Positions 15,756 through 23,694 of a stretch of DNA of 24,244 nt are shown piece by piece; the stretch's first letter is position 1, and every line of letters begins with the position of its first letter. Under the pieces are notes generated by a model. The model had not been told where the DNA came from. It saw nothing but the letters and a program-made list of their open reading frames with translations, and made no database searches. Made by a program: the position numbers and the translations under genes. The DNA is from Fimenecus sp051881395 (GTDB lineage: Bacteria; Bacillota; Clostridia; Oscillospirales; Acutalibacteraceae), in NCBI GenBank assembly GCA_051881395.1, contig JBJEPU010000216.1, forward strand, positions 1-24,244. The letters run 5' to 3'.

Positions 15756-16860
15756 CTGCGCCACCCCCCTGTTCTTCCAACGCGTCCGCAGACGCGTTCT
15801 CGGCTTCGTCCGCTTCGCGGCGTTTTCTGCGCGCTTGCTTCCTTGCGCGGTGCTCAAACCGTGCTTCGGGGAATTTGTCAAACGCCGAGGTCAGCGCATT
15901 GCAGAGCAATACGGCAAACACAGCACCCTCTTCAAATGTGCCGAAACAACGGAACAGCATCGTGATAACACCTGCAGAAACGCCGTAAGCAACCCGCCCC
16001 CAAAAGCGTTTGGGCAACACAGATTCCTCCGGCAGTAAAAACAGCGCCGCGAAAAACAGCATCCCGCCTGACAGCTCCATAAAGACCGATTGCAACCGTC
16101 CCGTGGTAATCCGCGGGAACAAAAACGCATAGACCGCCGCGCCGAGCAGGCAGGAAACCGCCACCGTAAAGCCTTTTTTGGAGCGCACCGCCAAAAACAG
16201 CAATGCGCCGATCAATGCAATCACACAGCCCGTGCCCATAGCGCTCGGTGTATTGCCGATTAAAACATCGATATAATCTGCCGCCGTAACGCCCATAGAG
16301 GTACTGCTTTGCAGCATTTGCGTCAGCGAAACGCCTGCGGCAAAGCCCTCACTGCCGTACACGGCAACCGTCGCACCGCTTTCGGGCAAAACGGGATAGG
16401 AAAATACATAGTCGGGTAGGCACACCGCGACAAACGCCACGCCTGCCGCCGCAGGGGAAAACAGTAAGGTGCGTGCCGTACCGAACGGCACCTTCACCAC
16501 AAGAATTGCAAACGAGGTCGCCAAAAGCACAAGCCAAATCGGCGCGGACGCAGGCAACAGCATCGCGACCGTCACGCCGATGACCGCCGCGGACATATCC
16601 CGCAAAGCAGGCACTTGCCTGAGCACGCGCATGCCGATATATTCACAAAGCAAAGCCGTCAAAACGGAAAGCACCGTCAAAAGCACCGCTCTGCCGCCGT
16701 AATAGTACCACGCCATAATGACGGGTGCGGCGAGCATCAAAAGACGGTTTTGCATATAAGTCTGTGTGGTTTTAATTTCCGCCTGCATTTCGGGCGTGAA
16801 GACGCGCCCGTCTGCCGGTATGTTCACTTCTTTCGGCAAAAAATCCACCTCGTTTTCCAA
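15748..16860 (-). CDS. RnfD-like integral membrane protein with an altered flavin site
   Basis: This protein of about 370 residues has many transmembrane helices and aligns with RnfD/RsxD along its length: ALLCEYIGMRVL, LRDMSAAVIGVTVAMLLPASAPIWLVLLAT, FSPAAAGV (RnfD has NPFNPAMIGY), GNTPSAMGTG and FEEGAVFAVLLCNALTSAFD. RnfD carries FMN on a threonine in a D-G-x-S-x-A-T-P-L motif. The aligned segment here is EGFAAGVSL (171-179), with Val177 at the threonine position. An SGAT string at 161-164 lies upstream but lacks the leading Asp and following Pro-Leu. The C terminus is Arg/Lys-rich. The start is unsure: TTG at 16860 has no ribosome site, while TTG at 16839 lies 8 bases after GAGG. Confidence 0.82.
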   Translation of the reverse strand: MENEVDFLPKEVNIPADGRVFTPEMQAEIKTTQTYMQNRLLMLAAPVIMAWYYYGGRAVLLTVLSVLTALLCEYIGMRVLRQVPALRDMSAAVIGVTVAMLLPASAPIWLVLLATSFAILVVKVPFGTARTLLFSPAAAGVAFVAVCLPDYVFSYPVLPESGATVAVYGSEGFAAGVSLTQMLQSSTSMGVTAADYIDVLIGNTPSAMGTGCVIALIGALLFLAVRSKKGFTVAVSCLLGAAVYAFLFPRITTGRLQSVFMELSGGMLFFAALFLLPEESVLPKRFWGRVAYGVSAGVITMLFRCFGTFEEGAVFAVLLCNALTSAFDKFPEARFEHRARKQARRKRREADEAENASADALEEQGGGADA

Positions 16861-16870
16861 TAATTTTGCA

Positions 16871-16899
16871 TTGCCAAAGCCCCGTGAGCGTAATAGGAT
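16871..16899 (+). promoter_or_regulatory. Possible sigma-A-type promoter of the mecA-like gene
   Basis: TTGCCA (16871-16876), a 17-base spacer and TAGGAT (16894-16899), 35 bases before the mecA-like ATG. Both boxes depart from consensus, so this is a moderate candidate. Confidence 0.45.
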
Positions 16900-16933
16900 G
16901 GAAAGAGAAATTCTTTTTTATGGAGGGCAAGAA

Positions 16934-17473
16934 ATGGAATTACATAAAACTTCCGCACGCGGACTTTGCGCGCATCTGACAAAGCAGGAGTTGTCCGCTT
17001 ACAAACTGACCTTTGACGAATTGCACCGTCGGGACGCACGCACCGAAGCCCTCATCCGCACGGTTTTGACGCGCGCCGAAAAAACCCTTGGGTGGGCACT
17101 GCCGCCGCGCGGCAAACTTTTTATAGACGCCTTACCCGCTGCAAACGGCGATACGGTTTTATTTTTGACCGCGCGACCTGCGCCGACGCGCTACCGCGTG
17201 AAAAAACAGCCGTTTACGCTCCTTTGCCGCACCGATTCGCCCGACACGGTGCTCGCCGTCCTTCGCCGCTTGCAAAGCCCACCGTTTTTGGACGCGGTTT
17301 GCCGCCTGTACCGCGACGAAAGCGCCTATTTTCTGCAAGTCTCGTTCCCCGCGGCAAATGCGTTACGCACAGGGCGCGCGGCGCTCTCGGAATACGGGGA
17401 AATGCTTCTGTGCGATGAACGCACGCAGGCGTATTTACACGAATACGCCGTGTTTATCGGCAAAGCGCCTTAA
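16934..17473 (+). CDS. MecA-like adaptor protein
   Basis: This 179-residue protein resembles the MecA/YpbH adaptor family, which delivers substrates to the ClpC chaperone for ClpCP proteolysis. The N-terminal part has LTKQELSAYKLTFDELHRRD, the same layout as the MecA substrate-binding domain (DL..RGLTFEEL). After a short linker the C-terminal part has LCRLYRDESAYFLQVSFP-type strands and ends with SEYGEML...YLHEYAVFI, matching the ClpC-binding half. The ATG at 16934 follows GGAGGG; longer in-frame versions would run into the divergent RnfD-like gene. It is smaller than Bacillus MecA (218 residues). Its 3' end overlaps rpe by 20 bases in convergent orientation. Confidence 0.75.
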   Translation: MELHKTSARGLCAHLTKQELSAYKLTFDELHRRDARTEALIRTVLTRAEKTLGWALPPRGKLFIDALPAANGDTVLFLTARPAPTRYRVKKQPFTLLCRTDSPDTVLAVLRRLQSPPFLDAVCRLYRDESAYFLQVSFPAANALRTGRAALSEYGEMLLCDERTQAYLHEYAVFIGKAP

Positions 17474-18268
17474 ATTCTGCTATCGTTTTCTGCATATCCG
17501 CGCTCGAAAACAGCGCGTTGCCCGAAACAAACACATTTGCGCCCGCCTTTGCGGCGACGGCAATCGTTTTTGCGCCGATGCCGCCGTCCACCTGCACGTC
17601 CATATTTTCAATGCCGCGGCGCGCACACTCTTGCCGCAGGGCGACGATTTTCGGCATCATATCTTCCATAAAGCTCTGCCCGCCGAAGCCCGGCTCCACC
17701 GTCATCACCAAAACCATGGAGATTTTGTGAAGATACGGGTACACCGTTTCAATCGGCGTGGCGGGTTTCACGGCAATCGCTGCCTTTTTGCCCGACTGCA
17801 AAATCAAATCTATCGTTTCGTCGGCGTCGCCGTCGCTTTCAATATGAAATGTAATGCTGTCCGCGCCCGCCGATAGAAAATCGGGAATATACTTTTGCGG
17901 GTCTGAAATCATCAAATGCACATCAAACGGCAAATCCGTTGCATGGCGAATGCATTTGACAATCGGTGCACCCAAAGTGATATTCGGCACAAAATGGCCG
18001 TCCATCACATCAATATGCACCATATCCGCGCCCGCCGCCGTAATNNNNNNNNNNNNNNNNNNNNNNNNNNNNNNNNNNNNNNNNNNNNNNNNNNNNNNNN
18101 NNNNNNNNNNNNNNNNNNNNNNNNNNNNNNNNNNNNNNNNNNNNCAAAATGGCCGTCCATCACATCAATATGCACCATATCCGCGCCCGCCGCCGTAATA
18201 CGGCGCAGTTCAGGCTCCAAATTGCCGTAATCGGCGGAAAGAATAGACGGAGAGATTTGTATTTTCAT
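17454..18268 (-). CDS. rpe: Ribulose-phosphate 3-epimerase, interrupted by an assembly gap
   Basis: Rpe interconverts ribulose 5-phosphate and xylulose 5-phosphate in the pentose phosphate pathway. The gene starts MKIQISPSILSADYGNLEPE. Other visible motifs are VHIDVMDGHFVPN, VMTVEPGFGGQSF and VQVDGGI, which hold the metal and phosphate ligands. A run of 100 N (18045-18144) splits it, but identical 55-base sequences flank the gap. Collapsing them gives one frame of exactly 219 residues, the normal family length. The gap is therefore most likely artefactual and the gene intact. An AGAGGTG site precedes the ATG. It lies 11 bases after the lipoprotein gene, at the end of the proBA operon. Confidence 0.93.
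17990..18199. other. Scaffold gap (100 N) flanked by an exact 55-bp duplication
   Basis: Positions 17990-18044 and 18145-18199 are identical (both run from CAAAATGGCCG to GCCGCCGTAAT) and flank N at 18045-18144. This is the pattern left when two contigs overlapping by one assembler k-mer are scaffolded without merging. No real sequence is likely to be missing. Confidence 0.9.
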
Positions 18269-18279
18269 AAAACACCTCT

Positions 18280-18975
18280 TTATAAGTTTGTATTTAAGAT
18301 TGCATTATTTTCTTGCAGCAAAGCAATTGCAGCACCGTCGTACGTGACGCTTGCTATCTTTTCGCCGATTCGGAAATTAAAATCCAACACACTTTGTTTC
18401 TCGTCGGAAGCTTCCGCGCAACACACGCACAGTGCCCCGTCGGTGCCCGCATTTAAAACAACATACGGTGTTTTTTCACACGCAATGACTTGAAAATCCT
18501 CAAAAATTGTCAGTTCCTTCGTTGCGGAATCAAAATATCCTACACGGAAAGTTGAACGACCCGAACCCCAAACATAGGTGAAAAACAGTTCCCACTGCCC
18601 GTCCGCATTCATATCCGTAACGGCAAAGGATATAACCAAACCGCCCCATTCCCCTATGCTGTATATTTTATCTTCGTACTGCAAATAGCTGATTGCATCA
18701 TACGGCAAAGTGAAAATATCGAATCCGTAATGCTCGGAAATCTCGCGGGGCACAATATTACAGCAATCTTTATCTGTCGCAGATAGCCCGTGATAGGTCG
18801 GGAAGGCATCTCCCATTTGCTTCTTGAAATTCCGCACGCCGCGCGACGAGGCTTTCGGCTGAATCACCGATACCGTATCTGTCGTTTGCGGCTTTGTGCG
18901 CTGACAGCCTGTCAATAAAATTAAAAGTGCGGAAAGAGCCAATGCAATACATTTGCAAAATACAAGTCTTTTCAT
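18280..18975 (-). CDS. Hypothetical lipoprotein
   Basis: This 231-residue protein has a lipoprotein signal peptide with lipobox LLTGC (Cys24), so it should be anchored outside the membrane. The mature part matches no family I recognise. One segment, TDMNADGQWELFF (120-132), looks like the Asp-rich DxNxDG calcium-type loop seen in VCBS or EF-hand-like repeats, occurring once. A CCNIVP string sits at 71-76. Base composition looks somewhat more AT-rich than its neighbours. It lies 23 bases after the upstream hypothetical gene and 11 bases before rpe, inside the proBA operon. Function unknown. Confidence 0.72.
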   Translation of the reverse strand: MKRLVFCKCIALALSALLILLTGCQRTKPQTTDTVSVIQPKASSRGVRNFKKQMGDAFPTYHGLSATDKDCCNIVPREISEHYGFDIFTLPYDAISYLQYEDKIYSIGEWGGLVISFAVTDMNADGQWELFFTYVWGSGRSTFRVGYFDSATKELTIFEDFQVIACEKTPYVVLNAGTDGALCVCCAEASDEKQSVLDFNFRIGEKIASVTYDGAAIALLQENNAILNTNL

Positions 18976-18998
18976 AAAGCCTTATCCTTCACCGGACG

Positions 18999-19793
18999 CT
19001 ATGCCGCTTGCGTGTCAAGCGGCGCTGTGCTTTCGGCTGCGGCAGTGTCCTCCACGGGCGCGGCAGTCGTCGTTTCGGGGGCGGAAGTCGTCGTTTCGGA
19101 CGCCGCCGTGGTCGCCGTTTCGGGCGTTGCGGTATTTTGCAGGGCGCTGATATAGTAACTGCCGTCCTTTTCACGCAAAGTGACTTTCATATATTTGTCG
19201 GGCTCGGGTGCAACCATATTGCCCTCGCTGTCCTGCGCCCATTGATCGCCGCCGAGATAGGCTACCGTCAGCACAACGGAATTGTTGGTTTTGTCCAAAT
19301 CCACGACGCGCGGCGTGTAGGTCGGCACAATACCCGTCAAGGGAATGGTATAGGTCTGCTTGCTCGCGTCATAGGTGAACTCGTAGCCGTAGCCCTCCAC
19401 CGTGCCGTGCGTGGGGCGGATTTCTGTGCCGAACAGTTTTTCAAACGACGCGGTGACATCCGCTTCGGGGATAATCATGCCGCTTTCGCCGTATTCGTAT
19501 CGGTCGGGCGCAAGGTCGCTTTTTAAAATCGACCAAATGGCAATGTCAATGAGTTGTTCGGGGTTGGCGTTGGTAATATCGTCGAACGCGTCGGGGTCGT
19601 TCATCACCACGGGGGTCAGCATTTTGTTGTACTCGTCGAAGTTGCGGCTTTTCTGCACGGCGTTTTTTGCCGCACCGACACCCGCCGCAATCACCGTGAC
19701 CGCGCCGACCAGCGCCAGCACCGCAATCAAAAGCCCCAACGGGAATGCCCAACGGCGTGCGCCTTTTTTATGTTTTTTCGTTTTGTTTGCCAT
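18999..19793 (-). CDS. Hypothetical single-pass membrane protein with Thr/Ala/Glu-rich tail
   Basis: This 264-residue protein has a basic N terminus, one transmembrane helix (about 17-41) and an extracytoplasmic domain of about 180 residues with no family I recognise. It contains ILKSDLAPDRYEYGESGMIIPEAD and later SVVLTVAYLGGDQWAQDSEGN, resembling small beta-rich secreted domains. The last 45 residues are low-complexity Thr/Ala/Glu/Ser. I chose the ATG at 19793, 8 bases after GAGG; a GTG at 19802 lies inside that site. It starts 10 bases after the proA stop, so it is cotranscribed with proBA. Function unknown. Confidence 0.72.
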   Translation of the reverse strand: MANKTKKHKKGARRWAFPLGLLIAVLALVGAVTVIAAGVGAAKNAVQKSRNFDEYNKMLTPVVMNDPDAFDDITNANPEQLIDIAIWSILKSDLAPDRYEYGESGMIIPEADVTASFEKLFGTEIRPTHGTVEGYGYEFTYDASKQTYTIPLTGIVPTYTPRVVDLDKTNNSVVLTVAYLGGDQWAQDSEGNMVAPEPDKYMKVTLREKDGSYYISALQNTATPETATTAASETTTSAPETTTAAPVEDTAAAESTAPLDTQAA

Positions 19794-19803
19794 GGTATTC
19801 ACC

Positions 19804-21048
19804 TCATCTTATCTGCCCGTCGCCGTAGATTTTATACTTCATACTCACAAGCTGCGGCAACCCAAGCGGCCCGCGGGCGTGCAACTTTTGGGTGGAAATG
19901 CCGATTTCCGCCCCGAAGCCGAACTCGCCGCCGTCGGTAAAGCGGGTGCTTGCGTTATGATATACCGCCGCGGAATCAACTTCGTTTAAAAACCGTTCGG
20001 CAGTTTTTGGATTTTCGGTCACAATGCATTCGCTGTGCCCTGTGGAATAGGTATAAATATGTGCAATCGCTTCGTCAAGGGAGTCCACGATTTTTACGGA
20101 CATTTTATAATCGAGATATTCTGTGCCCCAATCGGTTTCGTCGGCAGGGGCAATTTCGGGGCAAATTGCAAGCGCGCGTTCGTCACCGCGCAGTTCCACC
20201 TGCTTTTCGTCTAACCGCTCTTTGATTTTCGGCAAGGCTTTTTCTGCAATCGCGCTGTGCAACAGCAAACTTTCCGCCGCATTACACACCGACACGCGCG
20301 AGGTTTTGGCGTTATACACAATTTCCGCCGCCATAACCAAATCGGCATCTTTGTCAACATAAATATGGCAGTTGCCCACGCCCGTTTCAATCACGGGCAC
20401 AGACGCGTTTTCGACCACGGCGCGGATAAGCCCTGCCCCGCCGCGGGGAATGAGCACATCAATAAGCCCGTTTAACTGCATCATCGCGGTTGCGCTCTCG
20501 CGGGAGGTGTCCTCCACCAGTTGCACACAGTCGGCAGGCAGTGCAGACTGTTCAAGCGCGCCGCGCATGACGGCGGTAATCGCAGTATTGGAGCAAATCG
20601 CCTCTTTGCCACCGCGTAAAATCACGGCGTTGCCCGCCTTTAAGCAAAGGGACGCGGCATCGCTTGTCACATTCGGACGCGCCTCAAAAATCACGCCGAT
20701 AACGCCCAGCGGCACGGTCACTTTTTGAATTTTTAAGCCGTTCGGGCGTGCGGTTTCGGAAAGCACCGCGCCCACGGGGTCGGGGAGCTCTGCCACGGCG
20801 CGCACACCGTCCGCCATATCTGCAATGCGCGCGTCAGACAGCGCCAAGCGGTCGAGCAGCGCGTCGGACAGCCCGTTTTTTCTGCCGTTTTCCAAATCTT
20901 TTTGATTTTCTTCTAATATATATGCGGCGTTTTGCAATAATGCGTCCGCAATTTTTAAAAGCGCCGCGTTTTTTTCGGCGGTGCTCGCCGTCATTAAGGT
21001 GCGTTCCGCCGTTTTGGCGCGCCGCCCCAGTTGTTCCAATACAGTCAT
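19804..21048 (-). CDS. proA: Gamma-glutamyl phosphate reductase
   Basis: ProA reduces glutamyl 5-phosphate to glutamate 5-semialdehyde, the second step of proline synthesis, using NADPH in the cytoplasm. The 414-residue length is typical. Visible aldehyde-dehydrogenase features are VPLGVIGVIFEARPNVTSDAA (112-132), KAGNAVILRGGKEA, IPRGGAGLI, the catalytic cysteine in SRVSVCNAAES (Cys255), and a C-terminal TRFTDGGEFGFGAEIGIS. A TTG start at 21087 would overlap proB by 17 bases; the ATG at 21048 begins at the usual family N terminus and lies 22 bases after the proB stop. Its ribosome site is weak (GGTG), suggesting coupling to proB. Confidence 0.96.
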   Translation of the reverse strand: MTVLEQLGRRAKTAERTLMTASTAEKNAALLKIADALLQNAAYILEENQKDLENGRKNGLSDALLDRLALSDARIADMADGVRAVAELPDPVGAVLSETARPNGLKIQKVTVPLGVIGVIFEARPNVTSDAASLCLKAGNAVILRGGKEAICSNTAITAVMRGALEQSALPADCVQLVEDTSRESATAMMQLNGLIDVLIPRGGAGLIRAVVENASVPVIETGVGNCHIYVDKDADLVMAAEIVYNAKTSRVSVCNAAESLLLHSAIAEKALPKIKERLDEKQVELRGDERALAICPEIAPADETDWGTEYLDYKMSVKIVDSLDEAIAHIYTYSTGHSECIVTENPKTAERFLNEVDSAAVYHNASTRFTDGGEFGFGAEIGISTQKLHARGPLGLPQLVSMKYKIYGDGQIR

Positions 21049-21070
21049 AGGGTTCACCGTAATTTTTAAA

Positions 21071-21859
21071 TTATTTTTTGCCGACAAAGAAGGTGCCGAC
21101 CTGTTTGCCGTCGAGCGCCTTATAAATCTCCTCGGGCGCAGAGCCGTTCATCACAATCACATCAATCCCCGCGTCGGTCGCAATCTGCGCGGCGTGGAGC
21201 TTCGTAACCATACCTCCCGTGGAAAAGCGCGAGCCGTGCCCACCCGCCGCCAAAAGCAATTCCTCGGTAATTTCGTGCACCTCGGGGATAAGCCTTGCGG
21301 TTTCGTCCTCTAAGGGGTTAGCGTCATACAACCCGTCAATGTCGGTCAAAATAATCAGCGCGTCTGCACCGATGAGCTTTGCCACAATCGCGGAAAGGCT
21401 GTCATTGTCGCCGTAGACGATTTCCTCGACGGCAACCGAGTCATTCTCATTGATAATCGGAATCGCGCCGAATTCAAATATTTTTAAAAACGCGTTGGTG
21501 AGGTTTTCGCGGCGTTCGGGATTTTCCACATCGCTTTTGGTCATCAAAAACTGCCCGACGGTGTGGCCGTATTCCCCAAACAGTTTGTCATACATAAACA
21601 TTAACTCGCACTGCCCGACGGTTGCCGCCGCCTGCCTGCCGGGCGTGTCCTCGGGGCGTTCGCGCAACCCCAATTTGCCGACACCCACGCCGATTGCCCC
21701 CGAAGTGACCAACGCGACCTCAATGCCGGAATTGACAATGTCGGACAGCACCGACACCAGCTTATGCATTCGCCGAATATTCGTTTTGCCCGTATCATAG
21801 GTTAAGGTGGAAGTGCCCACCTTCACCACAAGTCGTTTTACATCCTTCAAAATCGCCAA
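21071..21859 (-). CDS. proB: Glutamate 5-kinase without PUA domain
   Basis: ProB phosphorylates glutamate in the first step of proline synthesis. Amino-acid-kinase motifs are intact: KVGTSTLT (13-20), SGAIGVG (53-59), INENDSV (136-142), GDNDSLSA (150-157) and a GSRFSTGGMVTKL segment near the C terminus. At 262 residues it is the short form that lacks the C-terminal PUA domain of the E. coli enzyme (367 residues). The start codon is TTG with a weak GCGAGAG site. It leads a tight minus-strand operon with proA, two unknown envelope proteins and rpe, behind a clear promoter. Confidence 0.95.
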   Translation of the reverse strand: MAILKDVKRLVVKVGTSTLTYDTGKTNIRRMHKLVSVLSDIVNSGIEVALVTSGAIGVGVGKLGLRERPEDTPGRQAAATVGQCELMFMYDKLFGEYGHTVGQFLMTKSDVENPERRENLTNAFLKIFEFGAIPIINENDSVAVEEIVYGDNDSLSAIVAKLIGADALIILTDIDGLYDANPLEDETARLIPEVHEITEELLLAAGGHGSRFSTGGMVTKLHAAQIATDAGIDVIVMNGSAPEEIYKALDGKQVGTFFVGKK

Positions 21860-21935
21860 ACTCTCGCCCCGTTTATGTAAAAAATGAAAGTCTTATCTTC
21901 CCGTCCGAAAAACGGGCATAGATATAAGTATAAAT

Positions 21936-21964
21936 AGTATACCATACTTTTGCAATTATCACAA
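21936..21964 (-). promoter_or_regulatory. Sigma-A-type promoter of the proBA operon
   Basis: On the minus strand TTGTGA (21959-21964), a 17-base spacer and TATACT (21936-21941). A small hairpin (CCCGT/ACGGG, 21900-21916) lies in the leader but has no U-run. The rest of 21860-22153 is AT-rich with no gene. Confidence 0.78.
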
Positions 21965-22091
21965 CAAAAAAATCAGGGCATTTGCCTCTGCAAAAAGAAC
22001 GATAGCGTAAAAAAGGTATAATCGGTTGGTTTCAGGGTATTTTTAAAAAAACTGTTTACTGAACATTCCGTTAAAAATCGCTTTCCAAATG

Positions 22092-22120
22092 TTTACAAAA
22101 AGTTTATCTCGTGGTATCAT
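22092..22120 (+). promoter_or_regulatory. Sigma-A-type promoter of the radical SAM gene
   Basis: TTTACA (22092-22097), a 17-base spacer and TATCAT (22115-22120), followed by an AGAGGA site and the ATG at 22154. Confidence 0.72.
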
Positions 22121-22153
22121 AATGTGCGAAAAAAGGAAAAGAGGAACTGTGAT

Positions 22154-23626
22154 ATGGCAAAGTCCCACAAAGTACAGCGTGCGGCGATTGCAGTCGCTTT
22201 GGACCACACGCTGAAATATATTTATAAAAATCCGCAGGAAAACCTCGTAAAGCTTGCCGAACGCGTCGGCGGGATTTTCGGCGGGTTATTTCCGAAAGAA
22301 AACTTTGAAAAATTCAAAGCCGCGGCAAAGGACCCCGAAAATGTTTGGACACAGTTCGCTCTGTCGATTTTACGCGATGTGCACCCGCAGGTGGTCAAGC
22401 AAATGCTGTTGTCCTTGGGTGTGGACGCGGGGCTGTACGGCACCAAAACCGTGCGCGCACTGCGCGAGGAACTGCACTGCAATGTGCCGTTCATTATTTT
22501 GTTTGACCCGACAAGCGCCTGCAATTTGAAATGCAAGGGTTGTTGGGCGGCGGAATACGGCCATAAGCAAAGCCTCTCAAACGAAGAAATGCAGTCCATT
22601 GTGTCGCAGGGCAAAGAAATGGGCACGCATTTTTATATGCTCACGGGCGGCGAGCCGCTCATTCGCAAAGACGATATTATTACGCTCGCGCGCAACAATT
22701 CGGACTGTGCGTTTGTCATATACACCAACGCCACACTCGTGGACCAAAAATTCTGCGACGAGATGAACGAGGTCGGCAATATCGGGCTGGCATTGAGTTT
22801 AGAGGGCAGTGAAGCGTCCAACGATTGGCGGCGCGGCGACGGCGCGTACGAAAAGACGCTGGCGGCAATGGATTTACTGCAAAAAAATAAGTGTCTGTTC
22901 GGTGTTTCCGTTTGCTATACACGCAAAAATTTGGAAACCGTCACAAGCGACGCGTTTATGGATATGATTATCGAAAAAGGCGCGAAATATGCCCTTTGCT
23001 TTAACTATATGCCCGTCGGGCATGACGCGGACAAAGACTTAATCCCCACCCCCGAACAGCGTGAATATATGTATCAGTGGTTGCGGAAAGTCCGGAATTC
23101 CAAAACGGGCAAGCCGATTTTTGTGATGGATTTCCAAAACGACGCGGAGTATGTCGGCGGGTGCATTGCCGGCGGCAGAAACTATTTCCATATCAATTCC
23201 GCGGGCGACATTGAGCCGTGCGTGTTCATTCATTATTCCGACACGAATATCCGCACGCACACCTTAAAAGAGGCGTTGCAGTCGCCGCTGTTTATGCAGT
23301 ATTATCACAACCAACCGTTTAACGACAACCACCTGCGTCCCTGCCCGATGCTCGAAAATCCCGAATACCTGCGCAAAATGGTAAAGGAAAGCGGCGCACA
23401 TTCCTCGGATTTACTGCACGCAGAGGAGGTAGATACGCTTTGCGACAAATGCACGGATTTTGCCGCGGCTTGGGCACCCGAGGCAGAGCGCATTTGGACT
23501 TCGACCACGCACCGTGACACGCACACGCAGTATTACCGCGACACCGAGGAAGGCAAAGCCGCAGGCTGTCCCGGCGGGTGCGCGGGTTGTGCTGCCGCCA
23601 AAAGCGAAACACAAAATAAGGCGTGA
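22154..23626 (+). CDS. Radical SAM protein with additional C-terminal cysteine clusters
   Basis: This 490-residue protein begins with a helical region of about 110 residues of no clear family. The radical SAM core follows: DPTSACNLKCKGCW holds Cys123, Cys127 and Cys130, the ligands of the SAM-binding [4Fe-4S] cluster, and MLTGGEPL is the glycine-rich SAM motif. Beyond the core is a SPASM-like region with cysteines in GGCIAGG, IEPCVF and RPCPM, then LCDKC and a final GCPGGCAGCAAA. These could hold one or two further Fe-S clusters. I chose the ATG at 22154, 9 bases after AGAGGA, not the GTG at 22124. It is monocistronic, with no peptide or enzyme substrate gene next to it. The reaction is unknown. 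Confidence 0.88.
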   Translation: MAKSHKVQRAAIAVALDHTLKYIYKNPQENLVKLAERVGGIFGGLFPKENFEKFKAAAKDPENVWTQFALSILRDVHPQVVKQMLLSLGVDAGLYGTKTVRALREELHCNVPFIILFDPTSACNLKCKGCWAAEYGHKQSLSNEEMQSIVSQGKEMGTHFYMLTGGEPLIRKDDIITLARNNSDCAFVIYTNATLVDQKFCDEMNEVGNIGLALSLEGSEASNDWRRGDGAYEKTLAAMDLLQKNKCLFGVSVCYTRKNLETVTSDAFMDMIIEKGAKYALCFNYMPVGHDADKDLIPTPEQREYMYQWLRKVRNSKTGKPIFVMDFQNDAEYVGGCIAGGRNYFHINSAGDIEPCVFIHYSDTNIRTHTLKEALQSPLFMQYYHNQPFNDNHLRPCPMLENPEYLRKMVKESGAHSSDLLHAEEVDTLCDKCTDFAAAWAPEAERIWTSTTHRDTHTQYYRDTEEGKAAGCPGGCAGCAAAKSETQNKA

Positions 23627-23642
23627 AAAAATAGGCGTGAGA

Positions 23643-23694
23643 TTATATTTATATCCCAACTATATTTATATATCCTATCTATATTTGTATTCCC
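23643..23694. repeat. AT-rich tandem repeat downstream of the radical SAM gene
   Basis: Three imperfect units of about 17-19 bases, each beginning TATATTT(A/G)TAT and ending in a C-rich tip. It lies directly after the gene. Confidence 0.65.

Noticed and set aside
16369..16380. SGAT string (residues 161-164 of the RnfD-like protein) as an intact flavin attachment motif
   Set aside because: The leading Asp and following Pro-Leu are missing and its distance to the GNTPSAMG block is too long compared with RnfD. The position is kept as a caveat because by-eye alignment could be wrong.
16824..17039. Minus-strand frame starting MRPDGAIRQ and covering the mecA-RnfD intergenic region
   Set aside because: It overlaps both genes in another frame and has no ribosome site or family features.
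17990..18199. A real tandem duplication inside rpe
   Set aside because: The exact 55-base identity bordering N bases, and restoration of a perfect gene on collapse, fit a k-mer overlap artefact.
21900..21916. Hairpin in the proBA leader as an attenuator
   Set aside because: Only five stem pairs, no U-run and no leader peptide or T-box element visible.
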